Positions 30,501-33,617 of a stretch of DNA of 64,000 nucleotides are shown here, one piece after another. Source of the stretch: CBDCFV01 sp965203835. GTDB taxonomy: Bacteria; Chloroflexota; Dehalococcoidia; Lucifugimonadales; UBA3495. Numbering within the stretch: the stretch's first letter is position 1; the number at the start of each line of letters is the position of its first letter. The stretch spans positions 2,170,001-2,234,000 of the forward strand of contig OZ241919.1 in assembly GCA_965203835.1 (NCBI GenBank), given 5' to 3'. The translations under genes and the position numbers were made by a program. Below the pieces are notes generated by a model. That model was not told where the DNA came from and searched no databases. It saw only the letters and a list, made by a program, of their open reading frames with translations.

Positions 30501-33429
30501 GAACACCGCCCAGACGGTGACCGTGAGCGCGGCCCATGACGACGACGGCATCGACGACACCGCAACCGTGACCCTCAGCGTCGCCGGGGGCGGCTATGAC
30601 GACGTCGATGCTCCGGATGTGGCCGTCACCGTCACCGACGACGACCGGGGCCTCCAACTCAGCCCCGCTTCCCTCACGGTCGCCGAGGGGGACGCCAACG
30701 GCGGGTACTACACAATCAGACTCTCCACCGAGCCATCGGAGAACGTCACCGTCACGGTGTCCGGTCAAAACAACACCGACCTGACCCTGACCGGCCTGAG
30801 CAACACCAACACCCTCACTTTCACCACCGCCAACTGGGACACCGCCCAGACCGTCACCGTCAAGGCCGCTGATGACGACGACGGGACGGACGACGCCGTC
30901 ACCCTCACCCACACCGCCAAGGGCGGGAATTACGAGGGGAGATCATTAAAACTCAAGGTCACCGTCGCCGACAACGACCGGACCATCGTCCTGAACCCAA
31001 CCTCCCTCACCGTGGAGGAAGCAGACGCCGGCGGCGAGACCTACACCGTCAAGCTGGCCACCCAGCCCTCCGAAAACGTCATCATCACCGTGTCGGGCCA
31101 AAACAACACCGACCTCACCCTGGAGGGCCTGAGCGAAACCAGCACTCTCACCTTCACCACCGCCAACTGGAACACCGAGCAGACCGTGAGAGTCAAGGCC
31201 GCAGCCGACAGCGACGGAACGGACGACGTCGTGGACCTCGCCCACACCGCCACCGGCGGCAACTACGACACCTCAGCCAACCTGAAGGTCACTGTCACCG
31301 ACGACGACCGGGCAGTAGTGCTCACTCCAACCTCCCTCACAGTCGAAGAAGAGGACGCCGACGGCGAGACCTACACTGTCAAACTGGCCACCCAGCCTTC
31401 CGAAAACGTCACCATCACCGTGACGGGCCAAGCCAACACCGACCTCACCGTCGAAGGCCTGAGCAACACCAACACCCTTACGTTCACCACGTCAAACTGG
31501 GACACAACCCAAACGGTTACCGTCAAGGCCGGGGACGACACGGACGATACCAACGACAGTGTGACCCTGACTCACACCGCCTCCGGAGGAAACTACGCCA
31601 GCCTGTCAGCGGAACTTGAGGTCACCGTCACCGACAACGACCGCGGCACCTCCGAGTTGACGAGCGCCCAGGTCGCCTTCGCCTCCGCAGCCACCGCCAT
31701 ACCCGAGGGGGGCAGCGCAACCATCACCGTGAGCCTGAGCGACGCCCTCACCAACGACGTCACCATCCCCCTGACCAAGACCAACCAGGCAGGGACCACC
31801 GACGACGACTACTCCGGCGTCCCCGACAGCCTCACCTTCGCGGCCGGGGACACCACGAAGAGCTTCACCCTGAGCGCCACCGTGGACTCGGTAGCCGAGG
31901 AAGACGAGACCGTCCTGCTGGGCTTCGGCACCCTCCCGGCAGACGTCAGCCAAGGCGCCCTCACCCAGACCACCGTCACCATCCTGGACGTACCCGCCAT
32001 CTCGTTTGCCGCATCAGCGTATTCCGCCACCGAAGGCGGTCCCAACGCCGTGGTAACAGTCGAACTCACTAAGGCTTCCACAGTCACTCTGACCGTCCCC
32101 ATCACCGCCGAAGGCGGAGGCGGGGCCACCCCCGCCGACTGGTCGGGCATCCCGGCGACCCTCACCTTCTCCGCCGGCGAGACAACCAAGACGTTCACAC
32201 TGGTCGCCGTGGACGACGAGGTCGAGGACGACGGCGAAATGGTCCACCTGGGCTTCGGGACCCTCCCGGCCGGGCTGAATCCGGGCGCCACCACCTCAGC
32301 CACCGTCACCCTGATGAACGTTGAGACCGAACTGTGGGACGCCAACGTCACCCTCAAGTGGGCTGCGGATAGCAGCGGCACCATAGAGACCGTACCCCTC
32401 CTCGCCTGCGCTCCCACCTGCCCCGGATCCGGCATCTCCGACGACAGTTTCACGGCAGGCGGCATCACCTACACCGTCACCATGGTGGCAGCCGTCCGGG
32501 ACACCAGGCCCGGCAACCACAACTGGACCAGGTTCAGGTTCGCCCTCAGAGGCCAGGACCCCGAGACCGGAGCCCCCACGGGTCCCACCGACCGCCAGAT
32601 CAGGACCTGGACGCTCCACATCAACACCGACATGCAACTGCCACTCTCCAGCGCAGCCCAGAACATCGGCGGCTCCGACTTCGTCTGGTTCGGCAAGGAG
32701 TTCTACGGCTTCAAGGACGGCACCACCTTGGCAATGCGCTTGGAGGGCAGCACCGACGACCCCAACGCCATACTGGTAAGTTCAACCACACCGGTCGACG
32801 AGGGAGACCAATACGGCGGCTCCTACACGGTAAAGCTGTCCCACCAGCCCTCCGCCGACGTGACCGTCACCGTGTCCGGCCAATCAGGCTCAGACCTCGA
32901 ACTGGACGGCCTGAGCGGGACGAACTCCCTGACTTTCACCCCGCAAAACTGGAACGTCGCCCAGCAGGTGACGGTCAGCGCCAAGAGCGACCAAGACGGC
33001 GTTGACGACGCGGTCACCCTTGACCACACGGCCTCCGGCGGCGGCTACGCCGGGGTATCGGCCGACCTCATGGTCACCGTCGCCGACGACGACCGCAGAC
33101 TCGTCCTGAGCACCAGATCCCTGACAGTGACCGAGGGCGACACCGACGGCGCGACCTACAGCGTCAAGCTCAAGTCCCGACCGTCGGAGGACGTGACCGT
33201 AACCGTATCCGGACACTCAGGGACCGACCTGACCCTCACCGGCCTCGACTCGGACAACACCCTGACCTTCACCCCGTCCAACTGGAACACGGCCCAGACG
33301 GTCACCATAACCGCCGGACAGGACTCCGACTCTGAGGACGACACGGTCATCCTGACCCACACCGCGACGGGCTCAAACTACCAGGAGACCACCGCCAACG
33401 TGGAGGTCACCGTCGCCGACGACGACTAA
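6538..33429 (+). CDS. Giant secreted Calx-beta repeat protein, 8,963 residues
   Basis: One uninterrupted 26.9-kb frame. The ATG at 6538 is preferred over the TTG at 6517: AAGGTG lies ~10 bases upstream and the protein then opens with a clean signal peptide (hydrophobic core, cleavage after AHA, residue 36). Residues ~40-2,830 are divergent Calx-beta domains, many ending in V-T-D-D/N-D. Residues ~2,830-8,370 are a tandem array of about 50 related ~108-120-residue units with the signature LTFTTxNW(D/N)TxQTVTV and GGNY. Two more Calx-beta domains follow. A unique module with CAPTCPGSG comes at about 32330-32770, and two final repeat units end in ADDD. Calx-beta domains bind calcium and mediate adhesion in integrins and bacterial adhesins; here the acidic ends fit that. 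There is no LPXTG, membrane anchor, T9SS tail or RTX export signal, so attachment is unexplained. Predicted mass is around 0.9 MDa. Function as a giant adhesin or stalk is inference. Repeat length makes assembly errors possible. Confidence 0.9.
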   Translation: MTHRLTPLPLFITVAMALFVVAALMLAAVNGRTAHAQQPLPVITIEAVDEMVPVDAMGTFRLTREGDLSGNIEVNLATLNIQAGLPQDNETYQELSVSFAPDDRTVDVRVLAQRASDRDLGSLSALLEEGTGYSLGELPTQSAAIEIRERTNEDQFVSISASDTTINEGEEIRFTITRRGNFAQPLRVRVTVKDPGGAMKGNHWDLPPPDGYRYKTDTIPAGEETVSVSFPTRENLRDTGDLTLTGSIMPQDEQQYWLTADYQAAVTVTDDDTAPEVSVSAAPTRINEGESITYTVNRHGNLDDPLPKLLHLEIAPSINRQIINAGFDGTGGQDYPIAMAAQESEWETTVTVLHDTNDASNFNYRGTLRSTKEIPEDAIPEYYTLRGHETASVSVNNLARENVTFKSITGGFDQGGYVTEGTKGFLLHQTFPEGDEVTFVLQRSGGDPLLLQRELEVTVHYVEPLHPDRDQLGTYNPSEQSINLAFPPNQAEITGAFTISGDTVDESGAEGDARDYMVARIQVPRQAKSQRVTTPPAPNAIIAYIQDNPQAISITVPQDGDEIDEGDDAEFTLTRHGTKVGELTVRVSIEDPSHFRRGNHGNAVPDATLPVTFGNGAGTATLTVPTSDDLRDVPDDAVTVTVLPSQNNSYRLAMSTEGQTSASVTVTDNDVAPQVSLRVSSATVVEGQEAYFEIVRTVDSRNYVELPMLRGIQGEEERDITGLDPGENTARFYVTTQDDDYDGPAKTYVLTLLPLPNVPEDEQSQYRTINGPSTITITVTDNDLPLVGVEQVQPSYLEGYYGEFRFMRVGQTDRNLDVKARLTQTENSYFNNYQQFLNIERTHTIYASQESRVRLFQLQWDDGDEPEGSMTIELLPSDAYRIDPARSIATFAVIDDDPTPTMSVTRSKTVAENAGTADFRVSIASSVSPPSRQVVTVDYVTVAGTATAGQDYTHTTGTLTIDPLQTRGTISVPILNDAMPEDTESFTLVLSDPTNAVLQDGQQQLTATATITDNEPLVTIAAVNDEVEEGEPVQYRFTRSGNDIDLTDPLTVHFIAGYEDARAEWLDTDIPAGDTRVVWEQATEENDADGLDQTFLAFVIPATWRGQSLTYRHETGQVPVTVKDDDLPVVTIVAEHEERTEGQPLNFTLTRQGLIGDPLTVSISVVQTSDSETDEADFITGAAPSSVTFAAESDTAALTVATTNDSTAEPNATITVSIVDADDDGHRAGDPGSASVRIIDNDRQFTTSLSIAPQSNDVEEGEDAVFIVTRNRGTNLDLVARFRVTTVHRDPRAHPVYPRPLLYSNAEQEVTFSPGDVTAALRVSTEDENLNDGTSRIKATILPSRSYGIHNPSIANVWVRDNDIPTISFAEAHIDHIETPRQSVPFTIVRTGDTSYTLGVYISGSSVRRYGPPVGELRGDHGTHSFVIGPGDDRQTHQADPQFVGPPGGETSLTLEPFYCEEIPGDCIYYSQYQVGEVSSFTATIHNSDQGVTVETDQDSVDEGDPVTFTLTRIGGTPQSRLYTLTVQVGITQNGQFIDGTPPQTVTFAGYPDDPESTATVTIPTVDDDVYESNGAITLTILPPTSSAATHFYEVGDGGGSHSTFATVAVVNDDPPALSITDAEAPENDGPVQFTVTGPNTGEEITVDWATSDDTGTNAATAGTDYTAASGTLTFMAGQTSQTISIEVINDGVHETDETFTLTLSNPVGAVLGQSTATGTITNDDPVIPPLVTVWTTTGTIEEGQPATFHFRRQAPGDGLSTPQDFASVPLTLNLILTETGDFIGEALENNLGVQVDYTPGASAATVTIPAGHKYLTVQFSTLDDEQIEARGSLRVELAAGDGYGTDEDNDEATVTIRDNDLKVSIAGAEVSEEATSIDFTITLSGVSTETVNVTASTLDGTATSTNVSSPTSLGRDFIANTQTFTFSPGETQKSFIVTLEDDTFDEPTEKFNVVLTQPSDNARLLDASAKGTILDNEMPMLVGIQGGAKTVNENAEGPVIILLELTPQAGSTTTATEFPAAARWTLTPGTATPGEDYVPVQGDQTLPFSPGTLSRTVEVLLLDDRLFEERFETFTFELKSADNLEVDPDHRSVTVNLVDNEKLSVDVTADSENVTEGKTAYFTISLTPFNSTLPVRVDYEVAGTVGASDYVPPSGILSIPEGSRSATVAIEILDDGVEDPGETIGLLLTRATAGLRDRARELVRDLTLRSTNPYPTITILDRGALLASIEPAASAVEGDEMEFTVNLTITSDQPVVAEWRTSDPKNPQAIATENVDYTAASDTVTIDPGKQSATFTVSTTEDNLFEGSETFSVVLKSAVKGSDPNRATELPLGTNSAVATITDDDDAPTSITLTATPVSFLEENGKTTLSVTGTIDGTSRLTDDIQVALALGNVPDGLLEDGQNPSATLTIPAGQATGTAEITFSHLDDLIAGGDRSLKVTGTAEGFVVNSATVTITDDDERPTGINLVLSDTRVREATGTRPIKVTAILTGGDQLPDDLQVPISAQGMSLPGEDPNDPPTKAATSDDFTTEPLTLTIFDGTTQRSALLMFSPTDDALIEGDETLVITSTVQGFTVTPAPLTIVDDDREPQGIELSATPETVTEGTGEAQIQVTATLTGGSPRTSDTTVTLSLHDVSAETGTDYTADSTFALTIPAGQRSGTATVTLTLVDDDIYEETETVALRGTNETPGLPVQGTRISIADDEQKPTDIQLVVDRDTVSEDGGPQQLRVTATLQGDSKIAAPTRITLSFDAPIQETPTATRSDYSALANTLTIPRGQSSGETTVVISPVDDSIAEDDEDLEIRGTATDLTVTSALVTITDDDVAGVTMSPSSLTIAEGRSGTYTVVLDTQPTGDVTIEPTVPADSGVTVQPESLTFTASNWDTAQTVTVTASQDDDGTDEEISISHTASGADYQDVVVDDLTLTVTDDDRAIVFNPTSLTVEEGDADGENYTVKLATEPSEQVTVTVSGQANTDLTLEGLSSANTLTFTTTNWDTAQTVTVKAADDGDGDNDSVTLTHAAAGGNYEGTSADFAVTVTDDDTLGVIISPTAFVVSAGGSNSYTVVLGTQPTGDVTLTVSGHAGTDITLSGISATNTLTFTTGNWDTPQAIGVAADAEASTAPVHLAHAVSSTDDPDYDSVTAPDVIVFVQAAQDGLRIQLGLDTSAQTLTVPEGGTETFDVVLNHVPGGNVVVTVNDPTDNTEVTTSPESLTFTTDNWNTAQTVTVSAAHDTDGTDDSATVTFGVSGGGYDDVEAPDVDVTVTDDDRGLQLSPASLTVEEGDADGGYYTVRLSTEPSETVTITVTGQASTDLTLSGLSPTNTLTFTTANWDTAQRVTVKAGEDDDGTDDVVTLTHTATGGNYEGNSLKLKITVTDNDRTIVFNPTSLTVEEGDADGETYTVKLKTQPSETVTVTVSGQAGTDLTVDGLSSTNTLIFTTANWNTEQTVTVTAADDDDGTDDRVTLTHTASGGNYAGESATLPVTVTDDDREIVFTPTTLTVEEGDTTGVTYTVELATEPSETVTVTVSGQDNTDLTVDGLSGTDTLTFTTSNWDTPQSVTVTAVDDTDGLDDEVTLTHAAAGGNYEGVSAKLEVTVTDDDREIVLTPTSLTIEEDDATGESYTVKLATEPSETVTVTVSGQSTTGLALSGLSSTNTLTFTTSNWDTPRTVTVTAAHDTDGADDSVTLTHTATGGNYADMSADLKVTVTDDDREIVLSKTSLTVDEGDTTGVTYTVKLKTEPSGTVTVTVSGHASTDLTVDGLSSANTLTFTTTNWDTEQTVTVRAGDDSDGTDDLVTLSHTAAGGNYAGVSADLKVTVTDDDRGLQFGPASLTVTEGDADGETYSVRLSTEPSEEVTVTVSGHDNTDLTLGGLSPTNALTFTTTNWDTTQTITVKAADDSDGTDDAVTLTHTAAGGNYDGISGKFKITVSDDDRTLVFNPTSLTVTEGDAGGETYTVKLKTQPSEEVTVTVSGQANTDLALEGLSDTSTLTFTTTDWGTEQTVTVKAGDDDDGDDDTVTLAHAATGGTYEGTSADLKVTVTDDDTRAVLISPTAMAVKAGSGNSYTVVLATQPAGDVTITVSGHSGTELTLSGLSAENTLTFTTGNWDTPQTIVAAAEADASTAPVHLSHAVSSEADSDYDSVTAPNVVVYLQAAGDGLKVQLGVDTSAQTLTVDEGGTETFEVVLSHIPTGNVVVTVNDPTDNTDVTTTPESLTFTVDNWNTAQTVTVSAVHDEDGTDDTATVTLGVSGGGYDDVTAPNVSVTVTDDDRGIVFSPTSLTVEEGDADGESYTIKLKTQPSGEVTVTVSGQADTDLTLEGLSAENTLTFTTTNWDTEQTVTVKAGDDTDGTDDAVTLAHAATGGNYADVSADLKVTVTDDDTRAVLISPTAMVVSAGSGNSYTVVLATQPAGDVTVTVSGHAGTELTLSGLSAEDTLTFTPANWDTPQTVRASADADASTAPVHLSHAVSSADDSDYDSVTAPNVVVFLQAAGDGPKVQLGVDTSTQTLTVDEGGTETFDVALSHVPTDNVVVTVNDPTDNTEVTTSPESLTFTVDNWNTAQTVTVSADHDNDGADDTATVTFGVSGGGYDDVEAPDVAVTVTDDDRAIVLSETSMTVEEGDTTGQSYTVKLKTEPSETVTVTVSGHSESDLTLDETTLTFTTANWGTEQTVTVKAGDDDDGDDDKVTLTHTATGGNYEGTSVDLAVTVTDDDREIVLSKASLALDEGDTTGATYTVRLKTEPSEEVTVTVTGHDNTDLTLTGLSNTNTLTFTTSNWDAAQTITVKAGDDTDGTDDAVTLAHAATGGNYAGVSADLKVTVTDDDRGLQLSPASLTVEEEDADGGYYTVKLSTEPSETVTITVSGQAGTDLTLEGLSNTNTLTFTTANWNVTQTVTVKAGDDTDGEDDTVTLTHTAAGGNYEGRSLKLKVTVADNDRTIVFNPTSLTVDEGDEEGETYTVKLKTRPSENVTVTVSGHSGTDLTLTGLSPTNTLTFTTANWNVAQTVTVKAGEDTDGDNDTVTLTHTASGGNYADVSADLGVTITDNDTLGVVIRPTWFILYGGSNNSYTAVLGTQPAGDVTVTVSGHSGTEVALDQTTLTFTTANWDTPQTVRASADADASSARVHLTHTVTSTDDSDYDSINVPNVLVYLLEAGDGTRVQLGVDTSDQKLTVVEGGTETFEVALSHLPTGNVVVTVTDPTDNTEVTTSPDSLTFTTDNWDTAQTVTVTAAHDNDGIDDTATVTLSVTGGSYDDVEAPDVAVTVTDDDRGFQLSPASLTVTEGDADGEQYTIRLASEPSEDVTVTVSGQAGTDLTLSGLSPTNTLTFTTANWNVTQTLTVKAGEDNDGADDSVTLTHTATGGNYEGNSLKLKVTVADNDRTIVFNTTSLTVEEEDADGETYTVKLKTEPSETVTVTVSGQADTDLTLEGLSDTSTLTFKTTDWDIPQTVTVKAGSDPDAADDKVTLTHAPSGGNYETSADLKVTVSDDDTRAVIIGPTGIGVYAGGNKYYSVKLASQPSDDVTVTVSGHSDTDLTLDKTTLTFTSSDWDTPQRVRVSADQDANAATINLAHSVSSTGDPDYDSLTAPTVTVYVFTNTEGLRIQLGVDTSAQTLTVVEGSTNTFEIVLSHIPTGNVVVTINDPTDNTEVTTSPESLTFTTGNWSTAQTVTVSAAHDTDGDDDTATVTLGVTGDGYDDVDAPDVDVTVTDDDRGLQLSPASLTVTEGDTDGETYTVRLTTEPSETVTITVTGQASTDLTLEGLSAENTLTFTTGNWNVTQTVTVKAGEDNDGTDDTVTLTHTATGGNYEGSSLKLKVTVADDDRTIVFNPTSLTVEEGDADGESYTVRLKTAPSETVTVTVSGHVNTDLTLSGLSPTNTLTFTTANWNTEQTVTVKAADDTDSTNDTVTLVHTAAGGNYAGASAGLKVTVTDDDTLGLFIYPTAITVRAGSSNSYHMVLGTQPAGDVTVTVSRHEGTDLNLSGLSAQNTLAFTPANWDTPQTIQVSADAEANAAAISLYHDVSSTADSDYNALPRSFISVFLLARGDTLQVQLGVDTSARELALVEGTSETFDVVLSHIPTGNVVVTVNDPTDSTEVTTSPESLTFTTSNWNTAQTVTVSAAHDTDGTDDTATVTFDVGGGGYDDVEAPDVNVTVTDDDRAIVFNPTSLTVTEGDTDGDTYTVKLATEPSETVTVTVTGQANTDLTVSGLSPTDTLTFTTANWNTEQTVTVKAGDDTDGDNDAVTLVHTATGGNYAEVSGNLKVTITDDDRGLQFSPASITVSEGDTTGEAYTVQLSTEPSEDVTVTVSGHNNTDLTLSGLSPTNTLTFTATNWGTTQTVTVKAAHDTNGTDETITLTHSATGGNYDGISRDFKVTVADDDRAIALSPTTLTVGEGDADGENYTVELATQPSEEVTVTVSGQNNTDLTLDGPSETNTLTFTTANWNTPQTITVKAQEDTDSDNDKVTLTHAATGGDYDEVSADLKVTVADDDTLGLIIGPTAVTVRAGGSNSYTIRLGTQPAGDVTVTVSRHEGTDLTLSGLSAENTLTFTSANWNTPQRIQVAADTEASAAALSLYHDVSSTDDSDYDAVPRAFVSVFILARTDTLQVQFGVDTSARELGMMEGTTETFNVVLSHAPTGDVVVTVTDPMDNTEVTTSPESLTFTTDNWDTAQTVTVSAAHDTDGTDDTATVTFGVSGGGYDDVTAPNVNVTVTDDDRAIVFNPTSLTVEEGDAAGETYTVKLATQPSGTVTVTASGQSGTDLTLDESTLTFTTGNWNTAQTVTVKAADDADGSNDTVTLTHTASGSNYAGVSAELKVMVTDDDRGLQFSPASLTVAEEDTTGETYTVRLSSAPSETVTVTVSGHAGTDLTLSGLSPTNTLTFTTTNWNVTQTVTVKAAADADGTDDTVTLTHSATGGNYEGRSLKLKVTVTDDDRTLVFNPTSLTVEEGDADGETYTVKLKTQPSENVTVTVSGQANTDLTLEGLSATNTLTFTTTNWNTEQEVTVKAADDNDGSNDVVTLVHTATGGNYAEVSGDLEVTVTDDDRELQIIPGSLKVAEGDATGKTYSVRLSTQPSETVTITVSGQASTDLTLEGLSAENTLTFTTANWDTTQTVTVKASDDTDGADETITLTHTAAGGDYDGITHDLKVNIVDDDRTIVVSPTSLTVDEGEEDGETYTVKLATQPSANVTVTISGHNNTDLTLDETTLAFTTANWNSAQTVTVKAAEDTDSTDDVVTLTHAATGGDYAEVSADLKVTVTDDDTLGLIIGPTAITVRAGGSNSYSIRLGTQPAGDVTVTVSRHEGTDLTLSGLSAENTLTFTSANWNTPQRIQVAADTEASAAALSLYHDVSSTDDSDYDAVPRAFVSVFILARTDTLQVQFGVDTSARELGMMEGTTETFNVVLSHAPTGDVVVTVTDPMDNTEVTTSPESLTFTTDNWDTAQTVTVSAAHDTDGTDDTATVTFGVSGGGYDDVTAPNVNVTVTDDDRAIVFNPTSLTVEEGDAAGETYTVNLATEPSQTITVTVSGQADTDLTLGGLSPTNTLTFTTANWNTEQTVTVKAAHDTDSTDDVVDLTHTASGGNYADVSGDLEVTVTDDDRGLQLSPASLTVTEGDMDGETYSVKLSTEPSETVTITVSGQAGTDLTLGGLSPTNTLTFTTTNWNVTQTVTVKAGDDNDGTDDTVTLTHTAAGGNYEGRSLKLKVTIADDDRTLVFNPTSLTVDEGDEEGTSYTVKLKTQPSEEVTVTISGHAGTDLTLDKTNLTFTTANWNTEQTVKVKATDDTDATNDTVTLTHAAAGGNYADVSADLSVTITDNDTLGVVIRPTWFILYGGSNNSYTAVLGTQPAGDVTVTVSGHSGTEVALDKTTLTFTTANWDTPQTVRASADADASNARVHLTHTVTSTDDSDYDSINAPNVLVYLLEAGDGTRVQLGVDTSDQTLTVVEGGTETFEVALSHLPTGNVVVTVSVLTDNTDVTTSPESLTFTTDNWNTAQTVTVSAAHDDDGIDDTATVTLSVAGGGYDDVDAPDVAVTVTDDDRGLQLSPASLTVAEGDANGGYYTIRLSTEPSENVTVTVSGQNNTDLTLTGLSNTNTLTFTTANWDTAQTVTVKAADDDDGTDDAVTLTHTAKGGNYEGRSLKLKVTVADNDRTIVLNPTSLTVEEADAGGETYTVKLATQPSENVIITVSGQNNTDLTLEGLSETSTLTFTTANWNTEQTVRVKAAADSDGTDDVVDLAHTATGGNYDTSANLKVTVTDDDRAVVLTPTSLTVEEEDADGETYTVKLATQPSENVTITVTGQANTDLTVEGLSNTNTLTFTTSNWDTTQTVTVKAGDDTDDTNDSVTLTHTASGGNYASLSAELEVTVTDNDRGTSELTSAQVAFASAATAIPEGGSATITVSLSDALTNDVTIPLTKTNQAGTTDDDYSGVPDSLTFAAGDTTKSFTLSATVDSVAEEDETVLLGFGTLPADVSQGALTQTTVTILDVPAISFAASAYSATEGGPNAVVTVELTKASTVTLTVPITAEGGGGATPADWSGIPATLTFSAGETTKTFTLVAVDDEVEDDGEMVHLGFGTLPAGLNPGATTSATVTLMNVETELWDANVTLKWAADSSGTIETVPLLACAPTCPGSGISDDSFTAGGITYTVTMVAAVRDTRPGNHNWTRFRFALRGQDPETGAPTGPTDRQIRTWTLHINTDMQLPLSSAAQNIGGSDFVWFGKEFYGFKDGTTLAMRLEGSTDDPNAILVSSTTPVDEGDQYGGSYTVKLSHQPSADVTVTVSGQSGSDLELDGLSGTNSLTFTPQNWNVAQQVTVSAKSDQDGVDDAVTLDHTASGGGYAGVSADLMVTVADDDRRLVLSTRSLTVTEGDTDGATYSVKLKSRPSEDVTVTVSGHSGTDLTLTGLDSDNTLTFTPSNWNTAQTVTITAGQDSDSEDDTVILTHTATGSNYQETTANVEVTVADDD
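21668..22010 (+). repeat. Near-identical internal duplication, copy 1 (pair with 29975-30317)
   Basis: Within a B unit beginning VVIRPTWFILYGG. It matches 29975-30317 (offset 8,307 bases, exactly 2,769 codons) with about five mismatches by eye. Flanking sequence diverges sharply, so this looks like recent duplication or gene conversion. Confidence 0.8.
26116..26753 (+). repeat. Identical 638-bp internal duplication, copy 1 (pair with 28432-29069)
   Basis: Covers most of a B unit, a full C unit and the start of an A unit. By direct reading it is base-for-base identical to 28432-29069 (offset 2,316 bases, 772 codons). About 130 bases upstream of it also match with only a few differences. Confidence 0.85.
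28432..29069 (+). repeat. Identical 638-bp internal duplication, copy 2
   Basis: Second copy of 26116-26753. Synonymous sites are also identical, unlike every other B-C pair in the array, which indicates very recent copying or conversion, or an assembly artefact. Confidence 0.85.
29975..30317 (+). repeat. Near-identical internal duplication, copy 2 (pair with 21668-22010)
   Basis: Same B-unit segment as 21668-22010, with the differences falling at isolated positions (for example DQT to DKT and NVP to NAP at the protein level). Confidence 0.8.
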
Positions 33430-33464
33430 CGGCGTTCGCGCGCTGTGCTCCCACTCAACTACCC

Positions 33465-33483
33465 CCGCCCAATGGGCGGTTTG
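33465..33483 (+). terminator. Candidate intrinsic terminator after the giant gene
   Basis: CCGCCC (33465-33470) and GGGCGG (33474-33479) form a six-base-pair GC stem around a three-base AAT loop, followed by TTTGT. It begins 36 bases after the stop codon of the giant protein. The U-tract is short. Confidence 0.5.
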
Positions 33484-33504
33484 TACCATATTCATCAGGA
33501 CAAA

Positions 33505-33524
33505 TGCCCATAGAGGAATGGGCA
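33505..33524 (+). promoter_or_regulatory. Perfect 7-bp inverted repeat in the leader of the propeller/zincin gene
   Basis: TGCCCAT (33505-33511) and ATGGGCA (33518-33524) flank a six-base spacer. It overlaps AGGACAAATGCCCATA (33497-33512), which resembles the first block of the conserved intergenic element (AGGCAAATGCC). The downstream ATG is at 33618. Whether it acts as an operator or an RNA hairpin cannot be told. Confidence 0.35.
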
Positions 33525-33617
33525 CAGCACTCTTACAACGCTCTAACAAAAACAAGAAAATTGCTATGCCAGCGGAGCAACCCGCCCAGCCCCCATCCCT
33601 GCAACAGTGCAGATCAG

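Larger units (their letters stand above)
15010..31650 (+). repeat. Tandem array of ~50 Calx-beta-like units with higher-order A/B/C pattern
   Basis: Three unit types recur. A (~108 aa) starts R-x-(I/L)-(V/Q)-(F/L)-(N/S)-P-x-(S/T)-L-T-V and ends VTVTDDD. B (~120 aa) starts with a (I/R)PT-like motif followed by AGG or YGG and NSY, and contains SDYDS. C (~108 aa) starts G-(V/L)-D-T-S-A and contains PTDNTEV and GGGYDDV. B is always followed by C. I count nine B-C pairs (B starts near 15670, 18670, 19680, 21675, 23002, 24330, 26007, 28320, 29985), separated by runs of 7, 1, 4, 2, 2, 3, 5 and 3 A units, with two A before and three after. Confidence 0.85.

Noticed and set aside
15010..31650. CRISPR array
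   Set aside because: Repeat units are ~324-360 bases, coding and in frame; there are no short direct repeats with unique spacers.
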